Assembly: GCA_022538095.1 (NCBI GenBank)
Contig: JAKYXN010000012.1
Location: 1-64,000 of the forward strand
Reading direction: 5' to 3'
From: Puniceicoccaceae bacterium K14
GTDB lineage: Bacteria; Verrucomicrobiota; Verrucomicrobiia; Opitutales; Opitutaceae
DNA length: 64,000 nucleotides
Made by a program: the position numbers and the translations under genes. The stretch's first letter is position 1. Each line of letters opens with the position of its first letter. Positions 27,081-36,194 of the stretch are shown here, piece by piece. The notes beneath the pieces are model-generated. The model searched no databases. It worked only from the letters and a program-made list of their open reading frames with translations, and was not told the origin of the DNA.

Positions 27081-27112
27081 AAAAGTCCGACGAACCTTCG
27101 CCGGACTTTTTT
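27081..27112 (+). terminator. Terminator after the first VPDGG gene
   Basis: AAAAGTCCG / CGGACTTTT forms a 9-bp stem with T residues following, 24 bp after the stop. Confidence 0.88.
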
Positions 27113-27370
27113 GCTATCCACAATTGTCGAGCAATACTGTAATTGATTTTTATATACAAATTTAAGTTCAAGGATTTATCGTCTAACACCTTGAGCAATA
27201 TTCACTAATCGTCGCCCCTATACTCCAGCTAATCCAAACACTGCCCTTCCAAGCATGCACCACCCCGATTGTAAATTAAACGTAATTCAGCTATTCTATT
27301 TGCGGTTAAACGAATGGGACGGACCTCCAACTCTTCGAAACTCGATAAATATCCAAATCCAATAAGCAAA

Positions 27371-27790
27371 ATGTTGAAAAGCAAAAACCTCCTCACTGCT
27401 ATCGTAGCAAGCATCGCATTCGCTTCTGTTGCCAACGCAATTCCTAACCGAAACGGCAACGGACAAAATGGACGAAACGGCAACTTCAATGCACCTAGCA
27501 TCCAAGCTCCATTCGGGCCTTTGACAAGCGGACCACAATTTAACGGGCGTAACAACAACAACGGACGTAACAACTTTCGAGCGCCGCAGGGACGTCAAGG
27601 CCCAAGAGGGCCGCAAATAAATAATCGCCCACAAAGAGGGCCTCAAGGTCGAGGGCCTAGCAACCACCAATGTGCGCCTGGTGGCACGAGTAATCCAACA
27701 AAAGTACCTGATGGTGGTTTGACTTTCGCAATGCTCGGAACTGCTCTTGCCGGACTCGCTTTCGTAAAGCGTAAGCAAAAGCGTTCTTAA
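27371..27790 (+). CDS. Low-complexity VPDGG-CTERM exported protein
   Basis: A 139-residue protein from the ATG at 27371, chosen because it begins a clean signal peptide (MLKSKNLLTAIVASIAFASVANA); an upstream ATG at 27314 would prepend 19 hydrophilic residues. The mature part is almost wholly Asn, Gly, Arg, Pro and Gln (NGRNNNNGRNN, RGPQGRGP), hence probably disordered. The C-terminus has VPDGGLTFAMLGTALAGLAFVKRKQ, the same sorting tail as the preceding gene. It could be a surface or matrix polymer scaffold; this is inference. Confidence 0.8.
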   Translation: MLKSKNLLTAIVASIAFASVANAIPNRNGNGQNGRNGNFNAPSIQAPFGPLTSGPQFNGRNNNNGRNNFRAPQGRQGPRGPQINNRPQRGPQGRGPSNHQCAPGGTSNPTKVPDGGLTFAMLGTALAGLAFVKRKQKRS

Positions 27791-27822
27791 CTATTTTCTT
27801 TTCTAATTTTAGTTTAACTTTC

Positions 27823-27855
27823 AACGCCTAGCCTCACAGCTAGGCGTTTTTTTGC
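27823..27855. terminator. Probable bidirectional terminator
   Basis: AACGCCTAGC / GCTAGGCGTT forms a 10-bp stem followed by T residues on the plus strand. It sits between the convergent VPDGG gene and ilvB. The ilvB stop is 1 bp away from its edge, so on the minus strand it is only weakly T-tailed. Confidence 0.85.
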
Positions 27856-29547
27856 CTAAATATCTTGGTCAATCAGCTCCTTATCTTCATGAAGCATCTC
27901 TGAATTTGCCCCACCTGGAGGAACCATCGGATACACACGCCGCTCAACATCGATTGGAACATTGATCAAACATGGCCCACTTTCCGACAAAGCATGCTCC
28001 AAGGTTTTAGAGGGATCAGTAACTTGACCGAGATCGTAGGCTTCCATTCCGCAAGCCCTGGCCAACATCGTAAAATCCACTGCCTTACTAAAATTGGCCG
28101 CGAAGATATTTTTCCCATAAAAAAGATTCTGCTGCTGGTGAACCAATCCGAGAGAGTTGTTGTTACTAATCACGATTTTAACATTCGCGTTCTCTTCAAC
28201 CGCAGTCACCAACTCTTGGATGTTCATCAAAATACTGCCATCCCCCGAAAAACAAACCACAGTTTTTTCTCGCTCCTCCAATGACGCTCCGATCGCAGCG
28301 GGCAAGCCAAAGCCCATCGTCCCAAGTCCGCCTGATGTTAGCCATTTGCGTGGTAGGTTGAATTGATAACTCTGGGCAACACGCATTTGATGCTGACCAA
28401 CGTCAGTTGCAATAATTGCCTCCTCCCCTACAATCTCGGCGACTTTTTTTATTATCCCATATTCAGAAATTGGATCATCCCAATTCCCAAAGTCGGCAGG
28501 AAAAGCATTCTTCAATTCATCAATGCGTTGGTGCCAATCACTTAAACTCCGTTTTTCAAGCTTTGGCGTGATCGCTCGAAGGGCATCTTTCAAATCACAC
28601 TCAATTCCCAAGTGAGCGTTTTTCAGCTTACCAATTTCGCTGCGGTCGATATCAATATGCAGAACTTTTGCAGTGGGACAAAATTGAGCAACCTTGCCCG
28701 TCGCTCGATCATCAAAACGGGCTCCCAAAGTGATCAACAAATCACTTTCTTCCATCGCTTTATTCGTGTATCGAGCGGCATGCATTCCTAACATGCCAAT
28801 AAAACGCCGATCTTTCGAGGGAAACGCTCCTAAGCCCATCAACGTGGACGTAACCGGAATATCAGTACGCTCGATAAAGTCAATTAATTCAGCGCTTGCC
28901 GCAGAGTGAATCGCTCCACCCCCGATATAAGCGATTGGACACTTCGCAGCCATAATCATCTCAGCAGCGCCCTGCGTTTCCATTTCCGAAATTGCCCCTA
29001 CTGGTTCTGGTTCTCCGATCTCTGGAAATTGGTCGACTTCGATCAACTCACATTGAACATCCTTTGGAACATCAATGAGTATCGGCCCCGGTCTCCCCTC
29101 TGATGCTACCTGAAATGCGGAGGGAATTACCTCCAACAACTCATGCGCGGATTTAACGAAATAACTGTGTTTCGTTATCGGAACGCTCAAACCGAACGTA
29201 TCGATTTCTTGGAATGCATCAGTCCCTATCAATGGCTGCGGAACTTGCCCGGTAATACAAATAATCGGAATAGAATCCAATTTCGCATCCGCAATCGCTG
29301 TCAATGCATTCGTCGCTCCCGGGCCTGATGTGGCGAAAAATACAGCTGGCTTTCCGGTCACCCGTGCTTGTCCCTGAGCAATAAATCCCGCCCCTTGTTC
29401 ATGCCGAGCCAATATATGACGGATCGATTCACTACGGGACAAGGCGTCGTACATCGGCAAATTTGCACCGCCCGGAATTCCAGCCAATTGGCGAATCCCT
29501 TGTCGTTCCAATAGTTTTATGATAATTTCTGCACCTGTTAGTTTCAT
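27856..29547 (-). CDS. ilvB: Acetolactate synthase, large catalytic subunit
   Basis: A 563-residue thiamine-diphosphate enzyme of branched-chain amino acid synthesis that condenses pyruvate (or pyruvate and 2-oxobutyrate). Features include the ThDP glutamate region near residue 50 (RHEQGAGFIAQG), FATSGPGATNA, the FAD/central domain (LGARFDDRATG) and the ThDP/Mg motif GDGSILMN...NNNSLGLVHQQQ. No small regulatory subunit (ilvN) follows; the next gene is on the other strand. Expression is probably controlled by the valine-rich leader and attenuator upstream. Confidence 0.95.
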   Translation of the reverse strand: MKLTGAEIIIKLLERQGIRQLAGIPGGANLPMYDALSRSESIRHILARHEQGAGFIAQGQARVTGKPAVFFATSGPGATNALTAIADAKLDSIPIICITGQVPQPLIGTDAFQEIDTFGLSVPITKHSYFVKSAHELLEVIPSAFQVASEGRPGPILIDVPKDVQCELIEVDQFPEIGEPEPVGAISEMETQGAAEMIMAAKCPIAYIGGGAIHSAASAELIDFIERTDIPVTSTLMGLGAFPSKDRRFIGMLGMHAARYTNKAMEESDLLITLGARFDDRATGKVAQFCPTAKVLHIDIDRSEIGKLKNAHLGIECDLKDALRAITPKLEKRSLSDWHQRIDELKNAFPADFGNWDDPISEYGIIKKVAEIVGEEAIIATDVGQHQMRVAQSYQFNLPRKWLTSGGLGTMGFGLPAAIGASLEEREKTVVCFSGDGSILMNIQELVTAVEENANVKIVISNNNSLGLVHQQQNLFYGKNIFAANFSKAVDFTMLARACGMEAYDLGQVTDPSKTLEHALSESGPCLINVPIDVERRVYPMVPPGGANSEMLHEDKELIDQDI

Positions 29548-29614
29548 GACTTGTTTTGTAATTGCGGATACTCGTTCTATTTTGACATCAGCGTAAACAG
29601 GTTGAATTTTCCCA

Positions 29615-29650
29615 AAGAAAAACCCCGCCGGTTCACGCCGACGGGGTTTT
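29615..29650 (-). terminator. Attenuator terminator before ilvB
   Basis: Read on the minus strand, AAAACCCCG pairs with CGGGGTTTT and is followed by T residues. It lies about 25 nt after the leader peptide stop and about 70 nt before the ilvB start, the position of an amino-acid-biosynthesis attenuator. Confidence 0.85.
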
Positions 29651-29674
29651 AGGAAATTCTATTTTACTCTCTCC

Positions 29675-29779
29675 TTAACTCCACCTGGGCGTGACCATTC
29701 GGACCACAAGCACCACTACCACGTTGACGACAACGAGGCTGACGGTTGGGAGAACTACTGTATTCTTAGAGAGATTCAT
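29675..29779 (-). CDS. ilvB leader peptide (attenuator)
   Basis: A 34-residue reading frame (stop at 29675-29677) with 13 valines and 4 leucines; its central stretch is SLVVVNVVVVLVV. Regulatory Val/Leu codon clusters of this kind are typical of ilv leader peptides such as IlvL and IvbL. When charged tRNA-Val or tRNA-Leu is scarce the ribosome should stall here and prevent formation of the terminator downstream. The peptide itself need have no function. No strong Shine-Dalgarno is seen close to the ATG. Confidence 0.88.
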   Translation of the reverse strand: MNLSKNTVVLPTVSLVVVNVVVVLVVRMVTPRWS

Positions 29780-29997
29780 TATTACTTAAATCGTCCTCAC
29801 CGGACGAAGATTTAGGCGACGCAACGATAGAAACCTGTTCAGGTCAAGATTTTTAAATATCTGCAAGCGAACACTCGGCAAAGTTTAAACCTTAGACGAT
29901 AGAGAGGCAAACATCCAGCTAGCCAACTGGCAATGAGGATCAGAGCCCGACAAGCAGCCTCGATCCCTTGAAAGAGTGAGCAAGCATTCAACAGTTC

Positions 29998-31200
29998 TTA
30001 GACCGTAAACTGCCCTTCGTCGTAGATCACTTTTTCACTGCCATCTCGTAGTACAGCCGTCACTTTGCGATTCGAAGTCGCTACAATGTCGGTATGTACC
30101 ACTGAATTGTTGAAGCCTAGGTCTTCCCAATCTGCCTCGCTCAAAGAATCAATATCCCCGGTATAAGAATCACGATAAGCAGATCCAACTGCTAAATGAG
30201 TATTCCCGTAAGTTCCTCCGACATTTTCGTCATACAAAGTCTCACCCATAAACTTCGTAATGCGTGAGAATCGACGGTCAGTTAAGGAAAACTCTCCTAT
30301 CTTATTCGCGTTTTCGACGGCGATCATCTCGTTTAACATTTCTTCGCCCTTGGTCGCAGTTGCCTTCGTTACAACACCATCCTTAAATTCCAAATACGCT
30401 TCTTCGACTAGCTGACCATAGCGGTACAAAGGCTCGGTAAACTGAATATGGCCATTCGTCCCTCGCCAATCGGGCGATATAAACAGCTCGAAACTTGGAA
30501 TATTGCGCCCAGATCCTCCCAGCCATTTACGACTTTCACCCACATCCAACCACAAATCCGTATCCGGAGCCTCGATATGCAGACGCACCATGTCGAGAGC
30601 GTCTAACTTGTCTTTCGTGTCGTAGAGCTCTGTATAGAGAGTCTTCCATTTTTCCGCGGGGTCTGCCTCATTGAGAAAGCACGCTTCGATTATTTGCTCC
30701 CAATACTCTTCTAAACTCATCCCCACTTCGTCAGCCATCGCCTGAGTTCCGTAGAGTGCCAGCGTCCATGAATACTTCCCAGCACCTTCTTTCGCTCGAC
30801 GCCAATCCATGTAAGGCTTCATCGATTTTTGAGCCATCATGATTTTTTTGCTTTCTACGCCATCAAGCTCATGCTTATCGCTTTCAGAAAGGATCGCTAC
30901 TGTGTGATCGATTTCGTCGACTACACCCTTGTAGTATTTTTCGGCGAAAAAAGACAGCTGCTCATCGCTCGCATGATCAAAGTAATCACGAGACAACCCA
31001 TCTGGAGAAAAGAAAATCAAAGGATTCGCCCCTGCCTTTAGAACCGCTTTTTGCAAAGCCGCGAGCAAAGGCTTCGCAATTTCCGAAACGCGTAATTGAA
31101 CGGTTTCCCCTTTTTTCACACCTTCGCCACCATTGAGGGCAAAGTTGATTAGTACTTCGGCATACTTATCCAGCAGCTCGTCGGATGGCTGATAACTCAT
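29998..31200 (-). CDS. M29 family aminopeptidase
   Basis: A 400-residue cytoplasmic metallo-aminopeptidase of family M29 (AmpS / PepS / thermophilic aminopeptidase). The metal-binding region is recognisable in GHIQFTEPLY, the ENVGGTYGNTHLAVGSAY segment and VVHTDIV. It removes N-terminal residues from peptides using two divalent metal ions. The start chosen is the ATG at 31200; a TTG at 31218 would add 6 unconserved residues. It is monocistronic as far as can be seen. Confidence 0.88.
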   Translation of the reverse strand: MSYQPSDELLDKYAEVLINFALNGGEGVKKGETVQLRVSEIAKPLLAALQKAVLKAGANPLIFFSPDGLSRDYFDHASDEQLSFFAEKYYKGVVDEIDHTVAILSESDKHELDGVESKKIMMAQKSMKPYMDWRRAKEGAGKYSWTLALYGTQAMADEVGMSLEEYWEQIIEACFLNEADPAEKWKTLYTELYDTKDKLDALDMVRLHIEAPDTDLWLDVGESRKWLGGSGRNIPSFELFISPDWRGTNGHIQFTEPLYRYGQLVEEAYLEFKDGVVTKATATKGEEMLNEMIAVENANKIGEFSLTDRRFSRITKFMGETLYDENVGGTYGNTHLAVGSAYRDSYTGDIDSLSEADWEDLGFNNSVVHTDIVATSNRKVTAVLRDGSEKVIYDEGQFTV

Positions 31201-32001
31201 AGAACAAGAGAAAGCCAAGCTGTTTGGGAAATTGCAAGAAACTGCCCAAACAATTTTTCCAAAAAATCGATCGAGAGGTAGCCTCTATTGGCATGTCGCC
31301 ATTCTCCCTTCCATTTCTAAAATAGGCTCTAGAGAGCAATATCTCCCTTTAGCCCTTGATTGGTTTCAACACCTCTCCAGCCAAAATCACTCGCGACCAC
31401 TTCATACGGATTCAGCCACCTATCAAACTCATAAGGCTCAGAGTTTGTTGGACACGCCATTTTCGAGATTTTCTCGAGTCTCTGAGCTCTCTTTCATAGA
31501 GCTATTTTGGTGCACTCACCAGAGTTGTTAAAAACCTAACTTAATACCCCTCTCACAAACCTATATGTTCAGAGTCCTGGGGATCTATCAATAGCCGCCT
31601 TACTTCGAGCCCGGCCCCATCAACCTCGCTCCTCATCGCCACAATCGTGACTAATCTGTGAATACAGATTTTACATCAACCAGTAAAGCTACCCAAGATA
31701 GCCTCAATATGCGAAATATTATCGCAAAAAACGAAGGTCGTAAGCCAACTTCCAACAAGAAGAACGGCGCAACCTTGGGTAGGAAAATGGCGATAACCAC
31801 CCAGGGCCATCGCCAAACCTAACCGGAGCACACCAAGGGAACCCGATACACCCCATTCGTTTAGTACAAACACTGTACTAGGACTTTTAACTCCTCTTTC
31901 TCCACCGGAAGGTAAATACGACCCCGCACAACCCAGACCCCGATGAACAGACAGTCATTAATCAACGAAGCAAATAGAGTAAAACCGACTCCAAAATCGG
32001 A
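31201..32001. other. 800-bp gap with one structured element
   Basis: No credible gene is seen; the short open frames have no recognisable features. At 31436-31487 a perfect 8-bp inverted repeat GCTCAGAG / CTCTGAGC encloses a 5-bp hairpin CGAGA-TTT-TCTCG. Nothing else stands out. Confidence 0.5.
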
Positions 32002-32445
32002 CTACTTAACGGTCAAGATCCCCTTCATCAATGCCCAGTGTCCTGGGAAAGAGCAAATGAAAGGATAGTTGCCTGGCTCATCGATGGTGAAAACAATTGT
32101 GTCGCTCTCTCCGGGGCCCAATACCTTCGTGTTAGCAATTATCAAGGCGGCCATATCTTCAGCAGTAGGAATATAATCATTGGCAGCAGCAGTCACAGCA
32201 GCATTGCCAAAAGATGCTAGATCGGCACCGGGCTTCAAGATGACCAAATTGTGTCCCATTGCCGCTTTCGGTATCTTGCCCTCGTTTATAAGCGTCAAGG
32301 TGGTCTCCACTCCTACTTCTGTTTCGATTTCCGAAACATTGAATTTCATAGTGTCGTTTGAAGTAACTTCAATAGTCTTAGCCGACACGAGCGAGCTCGC
32401 AGCGAAAACAGCGATAAAGCCAAATGCAGTCAGTAGTTTTTTCAT
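32002..32445 (-). CDS. Azurin-like blue copper protein
   Basis: A 147-residue periplasmic electron carrier. A signal peptide (1-22) precedes a cupredoxin fold. The type 1 copper ligands are visible: the His in MGHNLVI, and the C-terminal loop CSFPGHWALMKG supplying Cys, His and Met. The length matches azurin (about 128 residues mature). The redox partner is not nearby. The flanking genes are unrelated. Confidence 0.9.
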   Translation of the reverse strand: MKKLLTAFGFIAVFAASSLVSAKTIEVTSNDTMKFNVSEIETEVGVETTLTLINEGKIPKAAMGHNLVILKPGADLASFGNAAVTAAANDYIPTAEDMAALIIANTKVLGPGESDTIVFTIDEPGNYPFICSFPGHWALMKGILTVK

Positions 32446-32869
32446 AATGTTGGTAGGTTTGTTTAAAACGGACAGAATTGACTAACATAACCTATAAATA
32501 AATGAAATGATTCATTTGTTCTACATTTATAAGTACGCAAAAGGTAGCCATTAGAAGCTCGAATCCAATGGATCAGGTTGGATTTCAGGACAAGTTCTCC
32601 TTAAAATAGATTCCAGATTAACCTTCCAATACGCTATCTAGCTAATTGCATTTTTAATAAATTGCCCAAATACTGAAGTTTTTCTTCCTTATAGTGAAGT
32701 CCACGAAAATACGATGAAGAGAAACAAAATGAGTTTGAAGCATTCGAAATCGAACTCAACGCCCTGAAAAAGGCATTTGGGTCAATTATCTGCTAAGGGA
32801 CAAAATTGGGCGATTCATAGGCACACACTGTACAATTCTGACAGCAATAAAAGCCAATTATAAAGCTCC
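32446..32869. other. Intergenic stretch with a short decayed frame
   Basis: There is no complete gene. From 32704 to 32796 (plus strand) a 30-codon frame without a start codon reads like protein (KYDEEKQNEFEAFEIELNALKKAFG) and ends in TAA. It may be the remnant of a lost gene. The rest is AT-rich with no recognised element. Confidence 0.35.
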
Positions 32870-33151
32870 CTATTGGTCCCCTATTTCGGTTTGGCCTATT
32901 AGGCGGTAGTAGGAAAGATCATTTTTAGCTGCCCAATCAGACAAAATGTATCCTTTGAATCTTTTTTCTGCAGCTTCATGATACTCTTGCAACAGTTTCA
33001 AGTCGCACGCGCGAACCATCATAGCATCTACACATGCCCACAACAGACAATGAGGCTCGAGTGCTACAGATCTCGCTACAGCAAGAAAAACATCGCGCTC
33101 TTGATCTGTAAGGAATGACAAGCAGTCTAGTTTGTTGGTTTCATCAGGCAC
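32870..33151 (-). CDS. Small hypothetical protein
   Basis: A 93-residue soluble, helical protein that I do not recognise. It has no signal peptide or membrane helix; cysteines are scattered (C10, C35, C40, C49). It is divergent from the XRE regulator, and the shared 84-bp intergenic region contains two copies of a 17-bp repeat, suggesting it is controlled by that regulator. An antitoxin/toxin pairing is possible but not supported by any motif. Confidence 0.5.
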   Translation of the reverse strand: MPDETNKLDCLSFLTDQERDVFLAVARSVALEPHCLLWACVDAMMVRACDLKLLQEYHEAAEKRFKGYILSDWAAKNDLSYYRLIGQTEIGDQ

Positions 33152-33183
33152 TTTGAATTCAAACGATTAAATTGGAAATAACA

Positions 33184-33234
33184 ATATGCCATACATGTCG
33201 TAGTTAGTAAAGCACTAATATGCCATATATGTCG
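33184..33234. promoter_or_regulatory. Paired 17-bp operator-like direct repeats
   Basis: ATATGCCATACATGTCG (33184-33200) and ATATGCCATATATGTCG (33218-33234) differ at one base and start 34 bp apart, about three helical turns. The second copy ends one base before the XRE gene's ATG. They are inferred to be binding sites for the XRE regulator controlling both divergent genes. Confidence 0.7.
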
Positions 33235-33235
33235 C

Positions 33236-33517
33236 ATGGCGAATAAATACAAACAGTCTACTCCTAGCTCTCGCGGCATAAATGAAGATAGCGCTTATTA
33301 TAATTCCTTTAATCGCTTCTCTGCAAAACTCCGTAGCCGAATCATTACACTCAGAGGCGAAAGAGATTTAACCCAAGAAGATATGCAGCAATTCGAGCTA
33401 TCGCTTCGCCAATACCAGCGAATTGAAAAAGGCGAGACCACCAATATAACTCTCGCCAATCTCTACAAAATTTCCAAAGCCCTAAAAGTCACTCCTGCAG
33501 AGCTTTTAGATATTTAA
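33236..33517 (+). CDS. XRE-family (Cro/CI) transcriptional regulator
   Basis: A 93-residue DNA-binding protein with one helix-turn-helix domain (residues 30-90: RSRIITLRGERDLTQEDMQQFELSLRQYQRIEKGETTNITLANLYKISKALKVTPAELL). There is no effector or peptidase domain. The direct repeat touches the start codon, leaving no room for a Shine-Dalgarno sequence, so the message may be leaderless. Autorepression is likely but inferred. Confidence 0.82.
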   Translation: MANKYKQSTPSSRGINEDSAYYNSFNRFSAKLRSRIITLRGERDLTQEDMQQFELSLRQYQRIEKGETTNITLANLYKISKALKVTPAELLDI

Positions 33518-33536
33518 TAGTATAAAATTCTCTCAA

Positions 33537-33567
33537 TAAAAAACGGAGCCAAGACACTTGGCTCCGT
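33537..33567 (-). terminator. Terminator after the beta-helix gene
   Basis: A perfect 11-bp stem, ACGGAGCCAAG / CTTGGCTCCGT with a 3-nt loop, followed by six T residues on the minus strand. It also follows the convergent XRE gene by 26 bp but has no T tail in that direction. Confidence 0.85.
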
Positions 33568-33593
33568 GAAAAATAACACAATACTAACTACAG

Positions 33594-36194
33594 TTAGTAG
33601 CTATTATACAAACTAGAGACTTCAGAAGCGCTCAGTGCTATGTCGTAGATTATTACCTCATCAATCGAGCCATCATAGGCTTGGCTGTTGTTAATAGCGC
33701 TTCCGAGTGATACAGATGAAATCCCAACGATCGCTTTGGTTTTGCCAGAGCCGCTCTTCCAGAGGGAGCCGTTAAGGTAGATCATCATCTGTCCGCTAGA
33801 GGCATCTTTGACAAAGACCCAATGATTCCACTGCCCTTCGAATTGTGAGGAGCTTGCCGATTGCGATATTCTATCGTACGAACTGCCATCGTGCCCTGCG
33901 TCCCAATAAACCTGCGAATTACCCCACGGCAAATGAATATTCAAAATACGGTTACCCGACGAATCCTCTGCTCGGAAAATCGTGTCGCTACGTGGTTGTG
34001 GAGCATCGCCATTAACCCACATTGAAATAGTCACTTCGTCGGAAACCGTGTTGAAAACAGATGGAGGAAGCGTGACGCTGTCATTTGAACCATCAACATT
34101 CAACGCGTTACCAGTATTACCAGAAACGGTTGTTCCTCCGGAACGACATGCATCGCGCCCATAGAGACCGCTATCGTAAACCTTAGATGCGGATACATTG
34201 TCGAAAGTCCATTCTCCTGCGATATTTTCATCGGATACCTCAACAATGGAGACATTATCATACACAGCAGTGCATAAAGTTCCATCATTGTGGGACGTCG
34301 TGGCCAAGCCTACAAATGCGACCGTATTCATATCGATCGTTTGAGTAGAGCCGAGCTGAGTCCAGGGACCGGAAGCGCTACTAGTTGAATAGTAGCCTGT
34401 AAACTCATCCCCACTACGCTTTAATCGCAAATACTTCACAGACGATGTTCCCCCCTGCAAGCCTGCGCTAGCGGAGCTTCCACCTTTCGCTTGGCGCCAC
34501 TGCAAATTGACCTGATTGTCAGGACGTTGTAGCATCATGACTTCTTTAGCGTCAGTTTCCAGAGTTTCTCTAATCATGACGCCCGCTTTTGCCCATTTAT
34601 TAGTGTTTTCGACACTTACAACGCGTGCAATGATTTCGCCATCTCCACTTAAGCTTTCGTACGTAAAGTGAAATTCATCAGCTGCGTTCCAGATGTCTGA
34701 GCCAGATGCATCAACAGTGTATGTTCCACCACTTAATGAAGCGCTTCCACTAGCTGCAACGTCACCAATATCTTGCGACACAAGATTACTAGGAACGGAA
34801 GTTACACTATTTCCAGTTCCATTATCTGTAGTTGTTCCATTAGTTCGGATCGTGCAATTGCTCGCAGTGGAACCTATCTCTACAGGAATTCCAGTGTTGT
34901 TGTTCAAAGTAATGTTTGATGTTGCCGTCGTCCCTAAAGGAGAAAACGGATTCGCTCCTGCAGGACGTGTGCTCCCGATTAGGATTGAGTGAGTCGCTGG
35001 GCGTGTTCCTCCATGAGTATTCAAGGTGACTACATGATCATCACCACCTATTGTAGCAATTGCGTGAAGCGTAGTTACATTGACGTCTGGCAATAAAGAC
35101 AACTCAACGTGAGACGGATCACCATTTAGGTAAAGCAACGGTCCATTAACTGCATCACCTCTACTGTTTTCGATGGTAACACCTTCTACAGTGTAGGCAA
35201 CTTCACACCCAGTAGCTTCACAGTTTATTACCGTTACATCACCGCCAAATCTGTTTAATGCAAATCCAGACCGCGTATTTCTAGCAATGCAATTTATTAA
35301 AGTGATCTCACCTGTCGTATTTCCGTCGACTCCACCTGCTGCATACAAGCGGTACCCCACTTCACTCACTGACTTCGTGTATCCTGGGGTAATCACTTTA
35401 TCACCATTATAGTTTCTATAAACTGCCTCGAAATTGACATCATATGCTAAACCAGATGTTTCTGCTAGCATCTCGTCTGTTGTCCGAGTGGTTGACTCCG
35501 CATAGCAATTTTCGAACAACACGTTGCGCCCACCTTGAACAAAGTAGAGGTGTCCAAAAGAACGTGAGAAAATCGAGCAACCGATTATCGATATGTCCTG
35601 TCCCTCTACTAGCAAACCGCTATGCTTTTGCATTGGGACTAGATTAGGGTTACCTTTTCCGAGCAAATCGCCGTAACCATAAGGGGACGAGCCACTCATG
35701 TTTAGCGTTACATTTTCAATCGTTATATTATCACCAGAAACTGTCAAAGACTGACCACCACTTGATGTCGGAGAATTTCCAATATCGGTAACGGTCAGAC
35801 CCTTTATATCTACATTATCGCCTGTTACGTGGAACTCAATGACCTTGTTGCCGAAATCGTCTAGCAAAGCAGTATCCACTTCGATTGTGACGCCAGTAAA
35901 ATCGAATGTATTATTATTTCCGCTAAACAGAATCATAGCATATCGAGAATTCCCATCTGGAACCGTATTTGCGACCACAGTTGAGGTTAAGTAGTCAGAC
36001 ATCTGATACACTCCAGGCGTCATGACGACATCCTGATTTGAGTTCCCTGCTTGCGTGGCGAGATCAGCAATGCTAGAAACCGTGACACCATAGGAGCTGA
36101 AGGCTATGCTGACAGAGACCAGAAGAGCTGTTAAAAAACCTCTCATCGTCGATCGGTTCGTGTTTGGGTATTTTTGATTCTTATTATCGATCAT
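33594..36194 (-). CDS. Secreted beta-helix / LamG multidomain protein
   Basis: An 866-residue exported protein. An N-terminal signal peptide begins at the internal Met17 (MRGFLTALLVSVSIAFSSYG), so the true start may be at 36146. Residues ~40-400 form a right-handed parallel beta-helix (VTGDNVDIKGLTVTD, NITIENVTLNMSG, ISIIGCSIFSRS), ~500-660 a DUF1349/CBM-like beta-sandwich (AADEFHFTYESLSGDGEIIARV), and ~665-866 a LamG/concanavalin-A-like domain (ISMWVNG ... WVFVKD ... IDEVIIYD). This architecture is common in polysaccharide lyases and adhesins of marine bacteria. A catalytic residue cannot be assigned. Confidence 0.85.
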   Translation of the reverse strand: MIDNKNQKYPNTNRSTMRGFLTALLVSVSIAFSSYGVTVSSIADLATQAGNSNQDVVMTPGVYQMSDYLTSTVVANTVPDGNSRYAMILFSGNNNTFDFTGVTIEVDTALLDDFGNKVIEFHVTGDNVDIKGLTVTDIGNSPTSSGGQSLTVSGDNITIENVTLNMSGSSPYGYGDLLGKGNPNLVPMQKHSGLLVEGQDISIIGCSIFSRSFGHLYFVQGGRNVLFENCYAESTTRTTDEMLAETSGLAYDVNFEAVYRNYNGDKVITPGYTKSVSEVGYRLYAAGGVDGNTTGEITLINCIARNTRSGFALNRFGGDVTVINCEATGCEVAYTVEGVTIENSRGDAVNGPLLYLNGDPSHVELSLLPDVNVTTLHAIATIGGDDHVVTLNTHGGTRPATHSILIGSTRPAGANPFSPLGTTATSNITLNNNTGIPVEIGSTASNCTIRTNGTTTDNGTGNSVTSVPSNLVSQDIGDVAASGSASLSGGTYTVDASGSDIWNAADEFHFTYESLSGDGEIIARVVSVENTNKWAKAGVMIRETLETDAKEVMMLQRPDNQVNLQWRQAKGGSSASAGLQGGTSSVKYLRLKRSGDEFTGYYSTSSASGPWTQLGSTQTIDMNTVAFVGLATTSHNDGTLCTAVYDNVSIVEVSDENIAGEWTFDNVSASKVYDSGLYGRDACRSGGTTVSGNTGNALNVDGSNDSVTLPPSVFNTVSDEVTISMWVNGDAPQPRSDTIFRAEDSSGNRILNIHLPWGNSQVYWDAGHDGSSYDRISQSASSSQFEGQWNHWVFVKDASSGQMMIYLNGSLWKSGSGKTKAIVGISSVSLGSAINNSQAYDGSIDEVIIYDIALSASEVSSLYNSY

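Noticed and set aside
29675-29779. Chance valine-rich frame
   Set aside because: Its place before a terminator and ilvB, and 17 Val/Leu codons of 34, make chance unlikely.
31676-31873. 65-codon minus-strand frame in the azurin/aminopeptidase gap
   Set aside because: No start signal, domain or conserved feature could be recognised.
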